This document shows positions 35,281 through 49,553 of a stretch of 64,000 nucleotides of DNA, piece after piece. A program made the position numbers and the translations under genes. This stretch comes from Mycobacterium sp. 852002-50816_SCH5313054-b. Lineage in GTDB: Bacteria; Actinomycetota; Actinomycetes; Mycobacteriales; Mycobacteriaceae. The notes below the pieces were generated by a model. The model saw nothing but the letters and a program-made list of their open reading frames with translations. It ran no database searches and had not been told where the DNA came from. Position 1 is the first letter of the stretch. Each line of letters begins with the position of its first letter. Location of the stretch: contig NZ_LZIC01000044.1 in NCBI RefSeq assembly GCF_001667185.1, forward strand, positions 1-64,000, written 5' to 3'.

Positions 35281-36273
35281 ATGAACCGGGTGTCCTGGGG
35301 GCGGCCGGCCGGCGAGCCGGGCGGGGGTTGGGCGGTCGTCGACGTCGAGACCTCGGGCTTTCGGCCGGGTCAGGCGCGGATCATCAGCGTCGCCGCGCTC
35401 GGGCTCGACGCCGAAGGCCGAGTGGAGCAGTCGGTGGTCAGCCTGCTCAACCCGGGGGTGGACCCCGGTCCCACCCATGTGCACGGCCTGACGGCCGCGA
35501 TGCTCGAGGACCAGCCGCAGTTCGCCGACATCGTCGGTGACCTGGGCGAGGTGCTGCGCGGCCGCACGCTGGTGGCGCACAACGTCGCCTTCGACTACGC
35601 GTTCTTGGCCGCGGAGGCCGAGCTCGCCGAGGCCGAGCTGCCGGTTGACGACGTCATGTGCACGGTTGAACTGGCGCGCCGGCTCGACCTCGGGGTCGAG
35701 AACCTGCGGCTGGAGACCCTCGCGGCGCACTGGGGCGTGGTGCAGGAGCGCCCGCACGACGCCTTTGACGACGCGCTGGTGCTGACCGGGGTGCTGGAGT
35801 CGGCGCTGGAGCGGGCGCGCCAACGCGACATCTGGCTGCCGGTGCACCCGGTGACCCGGCGGCAATGGCCCAACGGCCGGGTGACCCACGACGAGCTGCG
35901 CCCGCTGAAGGTGCTGGCTTCGCGGATGCCGTGCCCCTACCTCAACCCGGGGCCCTTCGTGCGGGGCAGACCGCTGGTCCAGGGCATGCGAATCGCGCTG
36001 GCGGCCGAGGTGAGGCGCACTCACGAGGAGCTCGTCGAGCGGATCCTGCACGCCGGGCTCGCCTACAGCGACGCCGTGGACGGCGAGACCTCGCTGGTGG
36101 TCTGCAACGACGACGCCCCCGAGCAGGGCAAGGGCTATCACGCCCGGCAGCTGGGGGTGCCGGTGGTGCCCGACGCGCAGTTCATGGACTGCGTCGGTGC
36201 CGTCGCCCGCGGCACCGGTATGGAGGAATTCACCGACGTCACCGCGGCCCACGCGCAGCTGGCCCTGTTCTGA
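35281..36273 (+). CDS. dnaQ: DnaQ-like 3'-5' exonuclease with BRCT-like C-terminus (Rv3711c-like)
   Basis: A 330-residue protein. The DEDDh exonuclease has WAVVDVETSGFRPGQARI (Asp/Glu), HNVAFDYAFL (Asp) and ERPHDAFDDALV (His/Asp). The last ~90 residues, with DAVDGETSLVVCNDDAP and GKGYHARQLGVPVVPDAQFM, match a BRCT domain. The annotated role is the epsilon proofreading subunit, but in mycobacteria DnaE1's own PHP domain proofreads, so this protein probably has an accessory repair role. Divergent from murT. Confidence 0.87.
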   Translation: MNRVSWGRPAGEPGGGWAVVDVETSGFRPGQARIISVAALGLDAEGRVEQSVVSLLNPGVDPGPTHVHGLTAAMLEDQPQFADIVGDLGEVLRGRTLVAHNVAFDYAFLAAEAELAEAELPVDDVMCTVELARRLDLGVENLRLETLAAHWGVVQERPHDAFDDALVLTGVLESALERARQRDIWLPVHPVTRRQWPNGRVTHDELRPLKVLASRMPCPYLNPGPFVRGRPLVQGMRIALAAEVRRTHEELVERILHAGLAYSDAVDGETSLVVCNDDAPEQGKGYHARQLGVPVVPDAQFMDCVGAVARGTGMEEFTDVTAAHAQLALF

Positions 36274-36289
36274 ACCCACCCTTGCCATC

Positions 36290-36303
36290 ACTACGCCTGT
36301 AGT
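36290..36303. promoter_or_regulatory. Operator-like palindrome, copy 1
   Basis: ACTACGCCTGTAGT has the form ACTAC-N4-GTAGT and ends 15 bases before the ATG of the following membrane protein. An identical-core site lies 38 bases further on. This fits a repressor dimer site for the TetR encoded two genes along. Confidence 0.6.
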
Positions 36304-36318
36304 AGTACCGTCGTCGGC

Positions 36319-36764
36319 ATGGCAACCACTACAGACGTAGTACACCGGCGTCGGTGGGCCGCGTACCGCCGCCACGGCTACTTTTTCCGCGCGGCGGCCA
36401 TGCTGACCATTTCGCTGGGTGTGGCCCTGCACTTGTACCGGGTGGTCTTCGGAGACAACCTCACCCTGAAATACGTGGCGACTGTGCAGGCCGACAGGTT
36501 CCTGCTCGTTCCCATGACGTATGCGGCTATCACCGGCATCTTGGTGTGGCGGCGCGTCCGGTTCGCCAACAAACGTCATCGCGCGTTCTTCACAGCGTCG
36601 CTCGTCTACATCGCCGGAAGTGTGCCGCTACACATTTACTGCTCTTACGTGATCAAGGACGTTTCGCTCTACATGTGGTTTCCGTTGTGGTTCAGCTACC
36701 TTTTGCTGGTTGCGGTGTATCCGGCTTTCCTCACGATGTTCTGGCGGCTGCGCTACAAAGACTG

Positions 36765-36765
<1 letters not shown>
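36319..36765 (+). CDS. Membrane protein of a tetR-linked operon
   Basis: A 148-residue protein with four predicted membrane helices: RAAAMLTISLGVALHLYRVVF, FLLVPMTYAAITGILVW, AFFTASLVYIAGSVPLHIYC and FPLWFSYLLLVAVYPAFLTM. The family is not recognised. Codons 4-8 form one of two matching palindromes. Its stop shares bases with the ATG of the tetR gene (TGATG), so both are made from one transcript. Probably a transporter-like or stress-related membrane protein controlled by that repressor. Confidence 0.75.
36328..36341. promoter_or_regulatory. Operator-like palindrome, copy 2 (inside the gene start)
   Basis: ACTACAGACGTAGT, again ACTAC-N4-GTAGT, lies within codons 4-8 of the membrane protein gene. 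Centre-to-centre distance to copy 1 is 38 bases. The two sites bracket the start codon, so a bound repressor could block both transcription and early elongation. Confidence 0.6.
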
Positions 36766-39214
<2,449 letters not shown>

Positions 39215-39215
39215 T

Positions 39216-39267
39216 CAGACCGGCGCATCGCGAACTCCCGCGACGGGAGGCCGGTCTGGATCAGACC
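39216..39267 (-). promoter_or_regulatory. Possible leuA attenuator: mutually exclusive hairpins
   Basis: Two structures compete for 39253-39258. One pairs 39250-39258 with 39216-39224 (9 bp) around an inner hairpin at 39235-39249. The other pairs 39253-39258 with 39262-39267, which overlaps the end of a Leu-Leu-coding leader ORF. The leuA ribosome-binding site follows after 24 bases. No T-tract is seen, so control may be translational or Rho-type. Confidence 0.5.
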
Positions 39268-39311
39268 CCGTCGCGGCGTCCGAGGAGGAACACCCGCTGC
39301 ACGGTGTGCAC
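39261..39311 (-). CDS. Candidate leuA leader peptide
   Basis: A 16-codon [19 protein letters not shown], with adjacent CTC CTC leucine codons, lies 76 bases upstream of leuA. Its last codons and stop pair with the downstream structured region, the arrangement expected for attenuation by leucyl-tRNA supply. No Shine-Dalgarno is seen, so it might be read from a leaderless or internal start. Two leucines are fewer than in classic leucine leaders. Confidence 0.4.
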   Translation of the reverse strand: MHTVQRVFLLGRRDGV

Positions 39312-39463
39312 TCTACCGCCATCGGCGCCGTCAGGGAAAATTCCGCCGAAGTGAGGTCCGAGCCCACCCGCAAAGGCCCGAGCGCACCGGCATCGGCCGG
39401 AAAATCGGGATGCGCCCCCACGTATTCTGTTGTGGACTTAGGACCAGCCGGGGAAGGGAAACA

Positions 39464-40729
39464 GTGGCGCTCGTCGTGCAGAAGTACGGCGGATCATCCG
39501 TGGCGGATGCCGACCGGATCCGCCGCGTCGCGGAGCGCATCGTCGCGACCAAGAAGCAGGGCAATGACGTCGTCGTGGTCGTGTCCGCGATGGGCGACAC
39601 CACCGATGACCTGATGGACCTGGCCCAGCAGGTCTGCCCGGCCCCGCCGCCGCGGGAACTCGACATGCTGCTGACCGCCGGTGAACGCATCTCCAACGCA
39701 TTGGTCGCCATGGCGATCGAATCGCTGGGCGCGCAGGCCCGCTCGTTCACCGGTTCGCAGGCCGGGGTGATCACCACCGGCACCCACGGCAACGCGAAGA
39801 TCATCGAGGTGACGCCGGGCCGGCTGCGGGACGCGCTCGACGAGGGGCGCATCGTGTTGGTCGCCGGGTTCCAGGGCGTCAGCCAGGACACCCGGGACGT
39901 GACCACGCTCGGCCGTGGCGGCTCGGACACCACCGCAGTGGCTCTGGCCGCGGCGCTCGGCGCCGACGTCTGCGAGATCTACACCGACGTGGACGGCATC
40001 TTCAGCGCGGACCCCAGGATCGTGCACAACGCCCGCAGGCTGGACACCGTGACGTTCGAGGAGATGCTCGAGATGGCGGCGTGCGGCGCCAAGGTGCTGA
40101 TGCTGCGCTGCGTCGAATACGCTCGCCGCTACAACATTCCGGTGCACGTCCGGTCGTCATACTCGGACAAGCCGGGCACCGTCGTTAAGGGATCGATCAA
40201 GGACACTGCCATGGAAGACCCCATCCTGACCGGAGTCGCGCACGACCGCAGCGAGGCCAAGGTGACCATCGTCGGGATACCCGACATCCCGGGTTACGCC
40301 GCCCGGGTGTTCCGGGCCGTCGCCGACGCCGACGTGAACATCGACATGGTGCTGCAGAACGTCTCGAAGGTGGAGGACGGCAAAACCGACATCACCTTCA
40401 CCTGCTCGCGCGACAGCGGGCCCACCGCGGTGGAGAAGCTCGACGCCCTGCGCGACGAGATCGGGTTCACCCAGCTGCTTTACGACGACCACATCGGCAA
40501 GGTGTCGTTGATCGGGGCGGGAATGCGCAGCCATCCGGGCGTCACCGCGACCTTCTGTGAGGCGTTGGCCACGGTGGGCGTCAACATCGAGCTGATCTCC
40601 ACGTCCGAGATCCGGATCTCGGTGCTATGCCGCGACACCGAACTAGACAAGGCCGTCGTGGCGTTGCATGAGGCGTTCGGGCTCGGCGGCGAGGAGTCGG
40701 CGACGGTGTATGCGGGGACGGGTAGGTAG
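39464..40729 (+). CDS. ask: Aspartate kinase
   Basis: A 421-residue protein. The kinase part opens [16 protein letters not shown] and has [20 protein letters not shown] (substrate and ATP loops). Two ACT domains at the C-terminus ([40 protein letters not shown]) bind lysine/threonine for feedback control. In mycobacteria an internal start produces a beta subunit; a candidate is the ATG at 40211 ([14 protein letters not shown]). It makes beta-aspartyl phosphate for Lys, Met, Thr, Ile and DAP. GTG start. It abuts asd with no gap. Confidence 0.96.
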   Translation: MALVVQKYGGSSVADADRIRRVAERIVATKKQGNDVVVVVSAMGDTTDDLMDLAQQVCPAPPPRELDMLLTAGERISNALVAMAIESLGAQARSFTGSQAGVITTGTHGNAKIIEVTPGRLRDALDEGRIVLVAGFQGVSQDTRDVTTLGRGGSDTTAVALAAALGADVCEIYTDVDGIFSADPRIVHNARRLDTVTFEEMLEMAACGAKVLMLRCVEYARRYNIPVHVRSSYSDKPGTVVKGSIKDTAMEDPILTGVAHDRSEAKVTIVGIPDIPGYAARVFRAVADADVNIDMVLQNVSKVEDGKTDITFTCSRDSGPTAVEKLDALRDEIGFTQLLYDDHIGKVSLIGAGMRSHPGVTATFCEALATVGVNIELISTSEIRISVLCRDTELDKAVVALHEAFGLGGEESATVYAGTGR

Positions 40730-42903
<2,174 letters not shown>

Positions 42904-42952
42904 CCTTCCAGCCAGTGGTTTTTGCAGGTAAACCGTGTTTTCAGCTCATAGC

Positions 42953-42968
42953 CGCTACTTAAGTAGCG
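42953..42968. promoter_or_regulatory. 16-bp perfect palindrome at a promoter
   Basis: CGCTACTTAAGTAGCG is self-complementary over all 16 bases. It lies 31 bases before the ATG of the His/Gly/Pro-rich membrane protein, with TATTGT at 42981-42986 as a possible -10 box, so it would cover the -35 region. This fits a repressor or activator site. Confidence 0.55.
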
Positions 42969-42999
42969 CATAGCCATAACTATTGTTAACGCCCGCATC

Positions 43000-43398
43000 A
43001 TGAGTCTCATGAGTGAAACATCTGACACACCAACTGTGCGGACCTCAACCGCAACCGCGCCCGCGCCGGCGGTCGAGCCGGCGCTCTTCCGGACCCCTCG
43101 GGTCTTCATTGCCGCGGCATGGGTCGCCATCGTCGCCGGCGTCGTGTTCATCGTCTCGGTCATCTTCTTCACCGGCATGGCGCTCGGCCATCACGGTCAT
43201 GGCGGCATGCACCACCACAAGCACCACGCGGCGTTCATGCACCCGCACCGCTTCGGCGGCCCGGGTGGTCCCGGCGGGCAGGGTGGCCCGGGCGGCGGCC
43301 CCGGGGCGGTCCAGGGCGGCGGGCCCGCATCGGCGACACCGGGTGCCCCCGGACCCAGCCAGATCCCGTCGTCGGTCGCGCCGTCTCGCACGCCGTAG
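43000..43398 (+). CDS. His- and Gly/Pro-rich membrane protein, copy 1 (Rv3706c-like)
   Basis: A 132-residue protein. The Thr/Ala/Pro-rich cytoplasmic start leads to one membrane span (VFIAAAWVAIVAGVVFIVSV), then a histidine cluster (HHGHGGMHHHKHHAAFMHPH) and a disordered GGPGG-rich tail. Histidine clusters often bind copper, zinc or nickel, so metal handling at the membrane is possible. ATG at 43009 is an alternative start. It has a 16-bp palindrome upstream and a strong hairpin terminator downstream. A second, related copy follows. Confidence 0.72.
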   Translation: MSLMSETSDTPTVRTSTATAPAPAVEPALFRTPRVFIAAAWVAIVAGVVFIVSVIFFTGMALGHHGHGGMHHHKHHAAFMHPHRFGGPGGPGGQGGPGGGPGAVQGGGPASATPGAPGPSQIPSSVAPSRTP

Positions 43399-43421
43399 GC
43401 GCTTCGTCAAACCTCCACCGC

Positions 43422-43451
43422 TAGCCCGGCGCTCGAATGAGCGCCGGGCTA
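43422..43451 (+). terminator. Strong hairpin terminator
   Basis: TAGCCCGGCGCTC and GAGCGCCGGGCTA form a perfect 13-bp stem with loop GAAT, 24 bases after the stop of copy 1. A T-poor but AT-richer stretch follows. Confidence 0.85.
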
Positions 43452-43521
43452 CACAATTCACAGCAACTTTTGTCGGCGCAACCCTGTTATCGCGGTTGCC
43501 GAGACGGGCACTATTCAAGGC

Positions 43522-43959
43522 ATGACCCAAACACCTGAACCGTCAGCGCAACCGACTTCCGTCGCCGCGCCGCCACAGTCGGCGCCCGCGTACGAGCGGG
43601 TCAAGCCGCCCAGGCTCTACGTCGCCGCCGCGTGGGTGGTGATCGTGGCCGGGATCGTCTTCATTCTGTCGACAGTCTTCTTCGCCGGCGCCATGGTCGT
43701 CGGTTTCAACCATCACTGCCACCACAAACATCATCACGGCATGATGTACGGCCCCGGTGGCCCCGGTGGCCCCGGTGGCCCGGGCGGCGGGCCGTGGCAG
43801 TTCGGCGGCCCGGGTGGTCCGGGGATGGTCGTCGGCCCGTGGGGTCCGCCGCCGGGCTTCGGGCCCGTCGGCCCGGGTGGCCCCGGCGGTCCCAGCCAGT
43901 CGCAGACACCCAGCGTCCCCGCACCGGCGCCGAACACCCCGGGCAACCCGCGTCCGTAG
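43522..43959 (+). CDS. His- and Gly/Pro-rich membrane protein, copy 2
   Basis: A 145-residue paralogue of the preceding protein. Layout is the same: disordered N-terminus, one span (LYVAAAWVVIVAGIVFILST), a histidine cluster (NHHCHHKHHHG, with one cysteine) and a GPGGPGG-type tail. The arrangement indicates a tandem duplication with divergence in the tail. Function unknown; metal binding is plausible from the histidines. Separate transcript, since the terminator of copy 1 lies between. Confidence 0.72.
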   Translation: MTQTPEPSAQPTSVAAPPQSAPAYERVKPPRLYVAAAWVVIVAGIVFILSTVFFAGAMVVGFNHHCHHKHHHGMMYGPGGPGGPGGPGGGPWQFGGPGGPGMVVGPWGPPPGFGPVGPGGPGGPSQSQTPSVPAPAPNTPGNPRP

Positions 43960-44026
43960 GCGTGCCCGCGGTGCCGCGCGGCATCCAAAGTTTTGGGCCC
44001 ATTCGCATTAACGAGGAGGCAGCGAA

Positions 44027-45469
44027 ATGACTGACCGCCATACCACCACCGACGCCGGCATCCCGGCACCCAGCGACGACCAATCGTTGACGATCGGCCC
44101 CGACGGGCCGATCCTGCTGCAGGATCACTACCTGATCGAGCAGATGGCGATGTTCAACCGGGAGCGCATCCCGGAACGCCAACCGCACGCCAAGGGCGGC
44201 GGCGCGTTCGGGCACTTCGAGGTGACCAACGACGTCAGCAAGTTCACCAGGGCGGCGGTGTTCCAGCCGGGAACCAAAACCGAGACGCTGATCAGGTTTT
44301 CGACCGTCGCCGGCGAGCGCGGCAGCCCGGACACCTGGCGTGACCCCCGTGGCTTCGCGCTGAAGTTCTACACGACCGAGGGCAATTTCGACATGGTCGG
44401 CAACAACACGCCGGTCTTCTTCATGCGCGACCCGATGAAGTTCCAGCATTTCATCCGGTCCCAAAAGCGCATGCAGGCAACGAATTTGCGCGACCACAAC
44501 ATGCAATGGGATTTCTGGACGCTGTCACCGGAGTCCGCGCACCAGGTCACCTGGCTGATGGGCGATCGCGGAATTCCCAAGAGCTGGCGGCAGATGAACG
44601 GCTACAGCAGCCACACCTACAGCTGGATCAACGCCGCCGGCGAGGTCTTCTGGGTGAAGTACCACTTCATCACCGACCAGGGCGTCGACTTTTTGACCCA
44701 GGAGGACGCCGACCGGCTGGCCGGGGAGGACGGTGACTATCACCAGCGGGACCTCTACGACGCGATCGAGCGCGGTGATCACCCGAGCTGGACGCTGAAG
44801 ATGCAGATCATGCCGTACGAGGAGGCCAGGAACTACCGGTTCAATCCGTTCGACCTGACCAAGGTGTGGCCGCACGGTGACTATCCGCTGATCGACGTCG
44901 GCAAGCTGACCCTGGACCGCAACGTCACCGACTACCACACCGAGATCGAGCAGGCGGCCTTCGAGCCCAACAACACCGTGCCCGGCACCGGACTGAGCCC
45001 GGACAAGATGTTGCAGGCCCGCGGTTTCTCCTACTCCGACGCGCACCGCGCCCGGCTGGGGACCAACTACCGGCAGATCCCCGTCAACACGCCGAAGGTG
45101 GAAGTGAACAGCTACTCCAAGGACGGCGCGATGCGGATGAACAACGTCTCCGATCCGGTGTACGCCCCGAACTCCTACGGCGGCCCGCAGGCCGACCCGG
45201 CGCGCGCGGCCGAGGTGCGCTGGCACGCCGACGGTGACATGGTCCGCGCCGCGTACACGCTGCACCCCGAGGACGACGACTGGGGCCAGGCCGGGGCCAT
45301 GGTCCGCGAGGTGCTCGACGATGAGGCCCGGGATCGCTTGGCGCACAACATCATCGGGCACGTTTCCAAGGGCGTCAAAGAGCCGGTGCTGTCGCGGGTG
45401 TTCGAGTACTGGCGCAACGTCGATCCCGACCTCGGTAAGAAAGTGGAGGAGGGGGTGCGGGCGCAATAA
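44027..45469 (+). CDS. katA: Monofunctional heme catalase
   Basis: A 480-residue small-subunit (clade 3) catalase. The distal His54 is in [16 protein letters not shown], the distal Asn in [14 protein letters not shown], and the heme-ligand Tyr in [16 protein letters not shown] near residue 337. It breaks down hydrogen peroxide without peroxidase activity. AGGAGG sits 9 bases before the ATG. M. tuberculosis has, as recalled, only KatG and no such gene here; nontuberculous species often do. Inserted between the Rv3706c-like and Rv3705c-like genes. No oxidative-stress regulator is adjacent. Confidence 0.93.
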   Translation: MTDRHTTTDAGIPAPSDDQSLTIGPDGPILLQDHYLIEQMAMFNRERIPERQPHAKGGGAFGHFEVTNDVSKFTRAAVFQPGTKTETLIRFSTVAGERGSPDTWRDPRGFALKFYTTEGNFDMVGNNTPVFFMRDPMKFQHFIRSQKRMQATNLRDHNMQWDFWTLSPESAHQVTWLMGDRGIPKSWRQMNGYSSHTYSWINAAGEVFWVKYHFITDQGVDFLTQEDADRLAGEDGDYHQRDLYDAIERGDHPSWTLKMQIMPYEEARNYRFNPFDLTKVWPHGDYPLIDVGKLTLDRNVTDYHTEIEQAAFEPNNTVPGTGLSPDKMLQARGFSYSDAHRARLGTNYRQIPVNTPKVEVNSYSKDGAMRMNNVSDPVYAPNSYGGPQADPARAAEVRWHADGDMVRAAYTLHPEDDDWGQAGAMVREVLDDEARDRLAHNIIGHVSKGVKEPVLSRVFEYWRNVDPDLGKKVEEGVRAQ

Positions 45470-45515
45470 TCCGGCGCTCGCGATCTCGCTCCCGCCCCTG
45501 GCATGATCGAAACCC

Positions 45516-46169
45516 ATGACCATGCGGATCTGGGCCGCGGTGGTGACCGTCGGCGTGGCGGTCGGAGCGGGGTGGGGCGTTCCTGTTGCCGCCGCGCACC
45601 CGTCGGAGCCCGGGGTGGTCAATTACGCGGTCCTGGGCAAGGGGTCGGTCGGCAACATCGTCGGCGGGCCGATGGGCTGGGAATCGACGTTCACCCAGCC
45701 CTTCCAGGGCTTCTCCGTCGACGTGCCGGTGTGCAACAACTGGGCGGACGTCGGGCTGCCCGAGGTGTTCGACGATCCGGATCTGGCGTCGTTCAACGGG
45801 GCGACCACCCAGACGTCGGCCAACGACCAGACCCACTTCGTCAAACAGGCGGTCGGGGTGTTCGCCAACAACGACGCCGCGGCACGGGCGTTCCATCGTG
45901 TCGTGGACCGGACCGTGGGTTGCTCGGGCCAGACCACCGCGATGCATCTGGACAACGGGAGCACGCAGGTGTGGTCGTTCGACGGCGGCCCGGCGACGGG
46001 TACCGACGCGAATTGGACCAAGCAGGAAGCCGGCACCGACCGGCGTTGTTTCGATCAAACCAGGCTGCGTGAAAACGTGTTGTTGCAGGCCAAGGTCTGC
46101 CAGTCTGGCAACGCGGGTCCCGCGGTCAACGTCCTGGCCGGGGCGATGCAGAACGCCCTGGGCCAGTAG
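45516..46169 (+). CDS. Exported PknH-like sensor-domain protein (Rv3705c-like)
   Basis: A 217-residue protein with a signal peptide (AAVVTVGVAVGAGWGVPVAA, AxA at its end). The mature part resembles the extracellular PknH_C domain: VPVCNNWADVGLPEVF, VVDRTVGCSG and RRCFDQTRLRENV with paired cysteines. Such domains sit outside the membrane and are thought to bind ligands. ATG at 45522 is an alternative start. Upstream of egtA on the same strand (134-base gap). Confidence 0.78.
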   Translation: MTMRIWAAVVTVGVAVGAGWGVPVAAAHPSEPGVVNYAVLGKGSVGNIVGGPMGWESTFTQPFQGFSVDVPVCNNWADVGLPEVFDDPDLASFNGATTQTSANDQTHFVKQAVGVFANNDAAARAFHRVVDRTVGCSGQTTAMHLDNGSTQVWSFDGGPATGTDANWTKQEAGTDRRCFDQTRLRENVLLQAKVCQSGNAGPAVNVLAGAMQNALGQ

Positions 46170-46303
46170 CGTGGACCCGCGTACTCGGGTATGCCGTGAC
46201 TGGGGAGTCCGGCGGGACGGGAATATGTCGGTGCGATCTGCAAGATGAAGTAGTGGCAATTAATTTTCCGACAGCTGCGCAACAAGCCCGAAGGGATCGT
46301 GAT

Positions 46304-47563
46304 ATGGCCTTTGCCGCCGTCCGCGCCCCCGCAGCCGAGATCGCCGACTCTGTTGCCGCCGCAAAATACATCGCCGAGGGCTGCCTGATCGATGCGCCGC
46401 TGCGGCGCATCGGCCTGGAGCTGGAGGGGCATTGCCACGACCGCGCCGACCCGCACCGCCGGCCCGGCTGGGACGAGATCGCCGATGTGCTCGAGCAGCT
46501 GCCCGCCCTGCCCGGCGGCAGCGTGGTCACGGTGGAACCTGGCGGAGCCGTCGAGCTGTCCGGCCCGCCCGCCGACGGGGTGGTGGCCGCCATCGACGCG
46601 ATGCATCGGGATCAGGCGGTGCTGCGGTCTGCCTTCGCCGACGCCGGGCTGGGTCTGGTTTTCCTCGGGGCCGATCCGCTGCGGCCGCCGAAGCGCATCA
46701 ACCCCGGTCCGCGCTACCGCGCCATGGAGCAGTTCTTCGGCGCCAGCCGCTCCGGGGAGGCGGGCGCGGCGATGATGACGTCCACCGCGTCGATTCAGGT
46801 CAACGTGGACGCCGGGCCGCGGGACGGCTGGGCGGCGCGGGTCCGGCTGGCGCACGCACTGGGCCCCACGATGATCGCGGTCTCCGCCAATTCCCCGATG
46901 CTGGGCGGCGAGTTCACCGGCTGGGTGTCGACCCGGCAGCGGGTGTGGGGCGACATGGACTCGGCGCGGTGCGGACCGATCCTCGGCGCCAGCGGCGACG
47001 ACCCGGGCACCGACTGGGCGCGCTATGCGCTCAAAGCCCCGGTGATGCTGGTGCACGACCCCGACGCGGTGGCCGTCACGCGGTGGGTGCCCTTCGCCGA
47101 CTGGGTGGACGGCCGGGTGTTGCTCGGCGATCGACGCCCGACTCTCGCCGACCTGGAATACCACCTGACCACGCTGTTCCCGCCGGTGCGCCCGAGGCAG
47201 TGGCTGGAGATCCGCTACCTCGACAGCGTCCCGGACGCGTTGTGGCCGGCGGTGGTGTTCACGTTGGTGGCGCTGCTCGACGACCCGGTCGCCGCCGACC
47301 TCGCGGCCGAGGCCGTCGAACCTGTGGCCACCGCCTGGGACACCGCGGCGCGGGTGGGCCTGCGCGACCGGCGGCTCCACGAGGCGGCCAACAAGTGCGT
47401 GGCCGTCGCTGCCGCGCGGGCGCCGGCGGAGCTGACCGAGTCGATGCAGCTCCTGCTCAGCGGCGTCGAGCAGGGCCGATGTCCGGGCGACGACTTTGCC
47501 GACCGGGTCATCGAGCACGGCATCGCGCCGGTGGTGGCGCGCATGGCGCAAGGCGGCTTGTGA
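46304..47563 (+). CDS. egtA: Glutamate-cysteine ligase EgtA
   Basis: A 419-residue GCS2-type enzyme: [20 protein letters not shown] near residue 29, [18 protein letters not shown] and [17 protein letters not shown] are family hallmarks. It makes gamma-glutamyl-cysteine, the sulfur donor of ergothioneine in mycobacteria. ATG at 46304 with AAGGGA upstream is preferred; a GTG at 46253 would add 17 residues. First gene of egtABCDE; its stop overlaps egtB (GTGA). Confidence 0.92.
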   Translation: MAFAAVRAPAAEIADSVAAAKYIAEGCLIDAPLRRIGLELEGHCHDRADPHRRPGWDEIADVLEQLPALPGGSVVTVEPGGAVELSGPPADGVVAAIDAMHRDQAVLRSAFADAGLGLVFLGADPLRPPKRINPGPRYRAMEQFFGASRSGEAGAAMMTSTASIQVNVDAGPRDGWAARVRLAHALGPTMIAVSANSPMLGGEFTGWVSTRQRVWGDMDSARCGPILGASGDDPGTDWARYALKAPVMLVHDPDAVAVTRWVPFADWVDGRVLLGDRRPTLADLEYHLTTLFPPVRPRQWLEIRYLDSVPDALWPAVVFTLVALLDDPVAADLAAEAVEPVATAWDTAARVGLRDRRLHEAANKCVAVAAARAPAELTESMQLLLSGVEQGRCPGDDFADRVIEHGIAPVVARMAQGGL

Positions 47564-48855
47564 CGTCCCGGGAGAGGCTTGCCGACGACATGGCGCGGGC
47601 GCGGGCGCGCACGCTGCGACTGGTCGAGTTCGACGACGACGAGCTGTGGCGGCAGTACGACCCGCTGATGAGCCCCCTGGTGTGGGATCTGGCGCACATC
47701 GGTCAGCAGGAAGAGTTTTGGCTGCTGCGGGGCGGCGATCCGGCCCGACCGGGGATGTTGCCGGCGGCCGTTGAGGGCCTCTACGACGCGTTCGAGCATT
47801 CCCGGGCCAGCCGCGCGGAGTTGCCGCTGCTGTCCCCCGAGCGGGCGCGGTCCTACTGCCGCACGGTGCGGTCGGCGGCGCTGGACGCTTTGGACGCGCT
47901 GCCCGACGACCCCGCCGGCGAGCAAGCGGCGTTCGCCTTCGGGCTGGTGGTCAGCCACGAAAACCAGCACGACGAAACCATGCTGCAGGCGCTGAACCTG
48001 CGCACCGGCGCGCCGCTGCTGACCGACGGCTCCGCCCTGCCCGCGGGCCGGCCGGGGGTGGCCGGGACGTCGGTGCTGATCCCGGGCGGCCCCTTCGTGC
48101 TCGGCGTCGACGCCGCGAGCGAACCGTACTCGCTCGACAACGAACGCCCCGCCCACGTCGTGGACGTGCCGGCGTTCCGGATCGGCCGGGTTCCGGTCAC
48201 CAACGGCGAGTGGCGCCAGTTCATCGACGACGGCGGCTACCACCGGCCCCAGTGGTGGTCCGAATTCGGCTGGCACCACCGCCAGACCGCGGGCCTGACC
48301 GCGCCGCAGTTCTGGAGTTCCGACGGCAAAACCCGCGCCCGGTTCGGCTACCTCGAGGACATTCCCGCGGATGAGCCGGTACAGCACGTCTCGTACTTCG
48401 AGGCCGAGGCCTATGCCGCCTGGGCCGGCGCGCGGCTGCCCACGGAACTGGAATGGGAGAAGGCGTGCGCGTGGGACGCGGCGACCGGCGCCCGGCGGCG
48501 CTACCCGTGGGGCGAGCAGGCGCCTTCCGAAGCGTTGGCCAATCTGGGCGGCACGGCGCTGCGTCCCGCGCCCGTCGGCGCATACCCCGCCGGCGCCTCG
48601 GCCTACGGGGTCGAGCAGCTGCTCGGTGACGTCTGGGAGTGGACCGCCTCGCCGCTGCGGCCCTGGCCGGGTTTCGTCCCGATGATTTACGAGCGTTACT
48701 CGCAGCCGTTCTTCGACGGCGACTACCGCGTGCTGCGCGGCGGCTCGTGGGCCGTGGAGGCGGCGATCCTGCGGCCCAGCTTCCGCAACTGGGACCATCC
48801 GGTCCGCCGCCAGATCTTCTCCGGTGTCCGCCTGGCCTGGGATGTGGGCGACTGA
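47560..48855 (+). CDS. egtB: Ergothioneine sulfoxide synthase EgtB
   Basis: A 431-residue nonheme iron enzyme. The N-terminal DinB-like domain holds the iron ligands His46 ([13 protein letters not shown]), His133 and His137 (SHENQHDET). The C-terminal formylglycine-generating-enzyme-like domain has [38 protein letters not shown] and RVLRGGSWA. It uses oxygen to join gamma-glutamyl-cysteine to hercynine as a sulfoxide. GTG overlaps the egtA stop. Confidence 0.96.
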   Translation: MTSRERLADDMARARARTLRLVEFDDDELWRQYDPLMSPLVWDLAHIGQQEEFWLLRGGDPARPGMLPAAVEGLYDAFEHSRASRAELPLLSPERARSYCRTVRSAALDALDALPDDPAGEQAAFAFGLVVSHENQHDETMLQALNLRTGAPLLTDGSALPAGRPGVAGTSVLIPGGPFVLGVDAASEPYSLDNERPAHVVDVPAFRIGRVPVTNGEWRQFIDDGGYHRPQWWSEFGWHHRQTAGLTAPQFWSSDGKTRARFGYLEDIPADEPVQHVSYFEAEAYAAWAGARLPTELEWEKACAWDAATGARRRYPWGEQAPSEALANLGGTALRPAPVGAYPAGASAYGVEQLLGDVWEWTASPLRPWPGFVPMIYERYSQPFFDGDYRVLRGGSWAVEAAILRPSFRNWDHPVRRQIFSGVRLAWDVGD

Positions 48856-49553
48856 TGTGTCGTCACCTGGGCTGGCTCGGCGCGGACGTGACCGTCGCCT
48901 CGCTGGTGCTTGACCCGCCGTGCGGGTTGCGCGTGCAGTCATACGCCCCGCGCCGCCAGAAGCACGGTCTGATGAACGCCGACGGCTGGGGCGTCGGGTT
49001 TTTCGATCGCGACGTGCCCCGGCGCTGGCGCAGCCCGGCGCCGCTGTGGGGCGATGTGTCGTTCGACTCGATCGCGCCGGCGCTGCGCAGCCACTGCGTG
49101 GTGGCCGCGGTGCGCTCGGCGACCGTGGGGATGCCGATCGAGGCCAGCGCGACCGCACCATTCACCGACGGCCGTTGGCTGTTGTCGCACAACGGGATCG
49201 TCGATCGTTCGGTGCTGCCGCCCACCTCGGCTGCCGAATCGTCTTGCGACAGCGCAATACTCGCGGCCACCGTCTTCGAGCATGGGCTCGACGCGCTGGG
49301 CGACACCATCGCCGAAATCGGCGCCGCCGACCCGCTGGCGCGGCTCAACGTGTTGGCCGCCGACGGCTCCCGGCTGCTGGCGACCGCCTGGGGGGACACC
49401 TTGTTCATCCTGCGCCGCGACGACGGGGTGGTGGTGGCCAGCGAGCCCTACGACGACGCGCCCGGCTGGGAGGACGTGCCCGACCGGCACCTGATCGAGG
49501 TCACCTCGGCGGGCGTCAGGATGACGCCGCTCAATTCGAAAGGGTCTCAATGA
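48855..49553 (+). CDS. egtC: Gamma-glutamyl amidohydrolase EgtC
   Basis: A 232-residue Ntn-type class II amidotransferase. MCRHLGWLG exposes Cys2 as nucleophile after Met removal; [13 protein letters not shown] and SHNGIVDRS are further family motifs. It removes the gamma-glutamyl group from the EgtB product. Start shares bases with the egtB stop (TGATG). Confidence 0.95.
   Translation: MCRHLGWLGADVTVASLVLDPPCGLRVQSYAPRRQKHGLMNADGWGVGFFDRDVPRRWRSPAPLWGDVSFDSIAPALRSHCVVAAVRSATVGMPIEASATAPFTDGRWLLSHNGIVDRSVLPPTSAAESSCDSAILAATVFEHGLDALGDTIAEIGAADPLARLNVLAADGSRLLATAWGDTLFILRRDDGVVVASEPYDDAPGWEDVPDRHLIEVTSAGVRMTPLNSKGSQ

Noticed and set aside
47215..49161. 648-codon minus-strand frame opposite egtB and egtC
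   Set aside because: Arginine-rich shadow of well-supported genes; no motifs.
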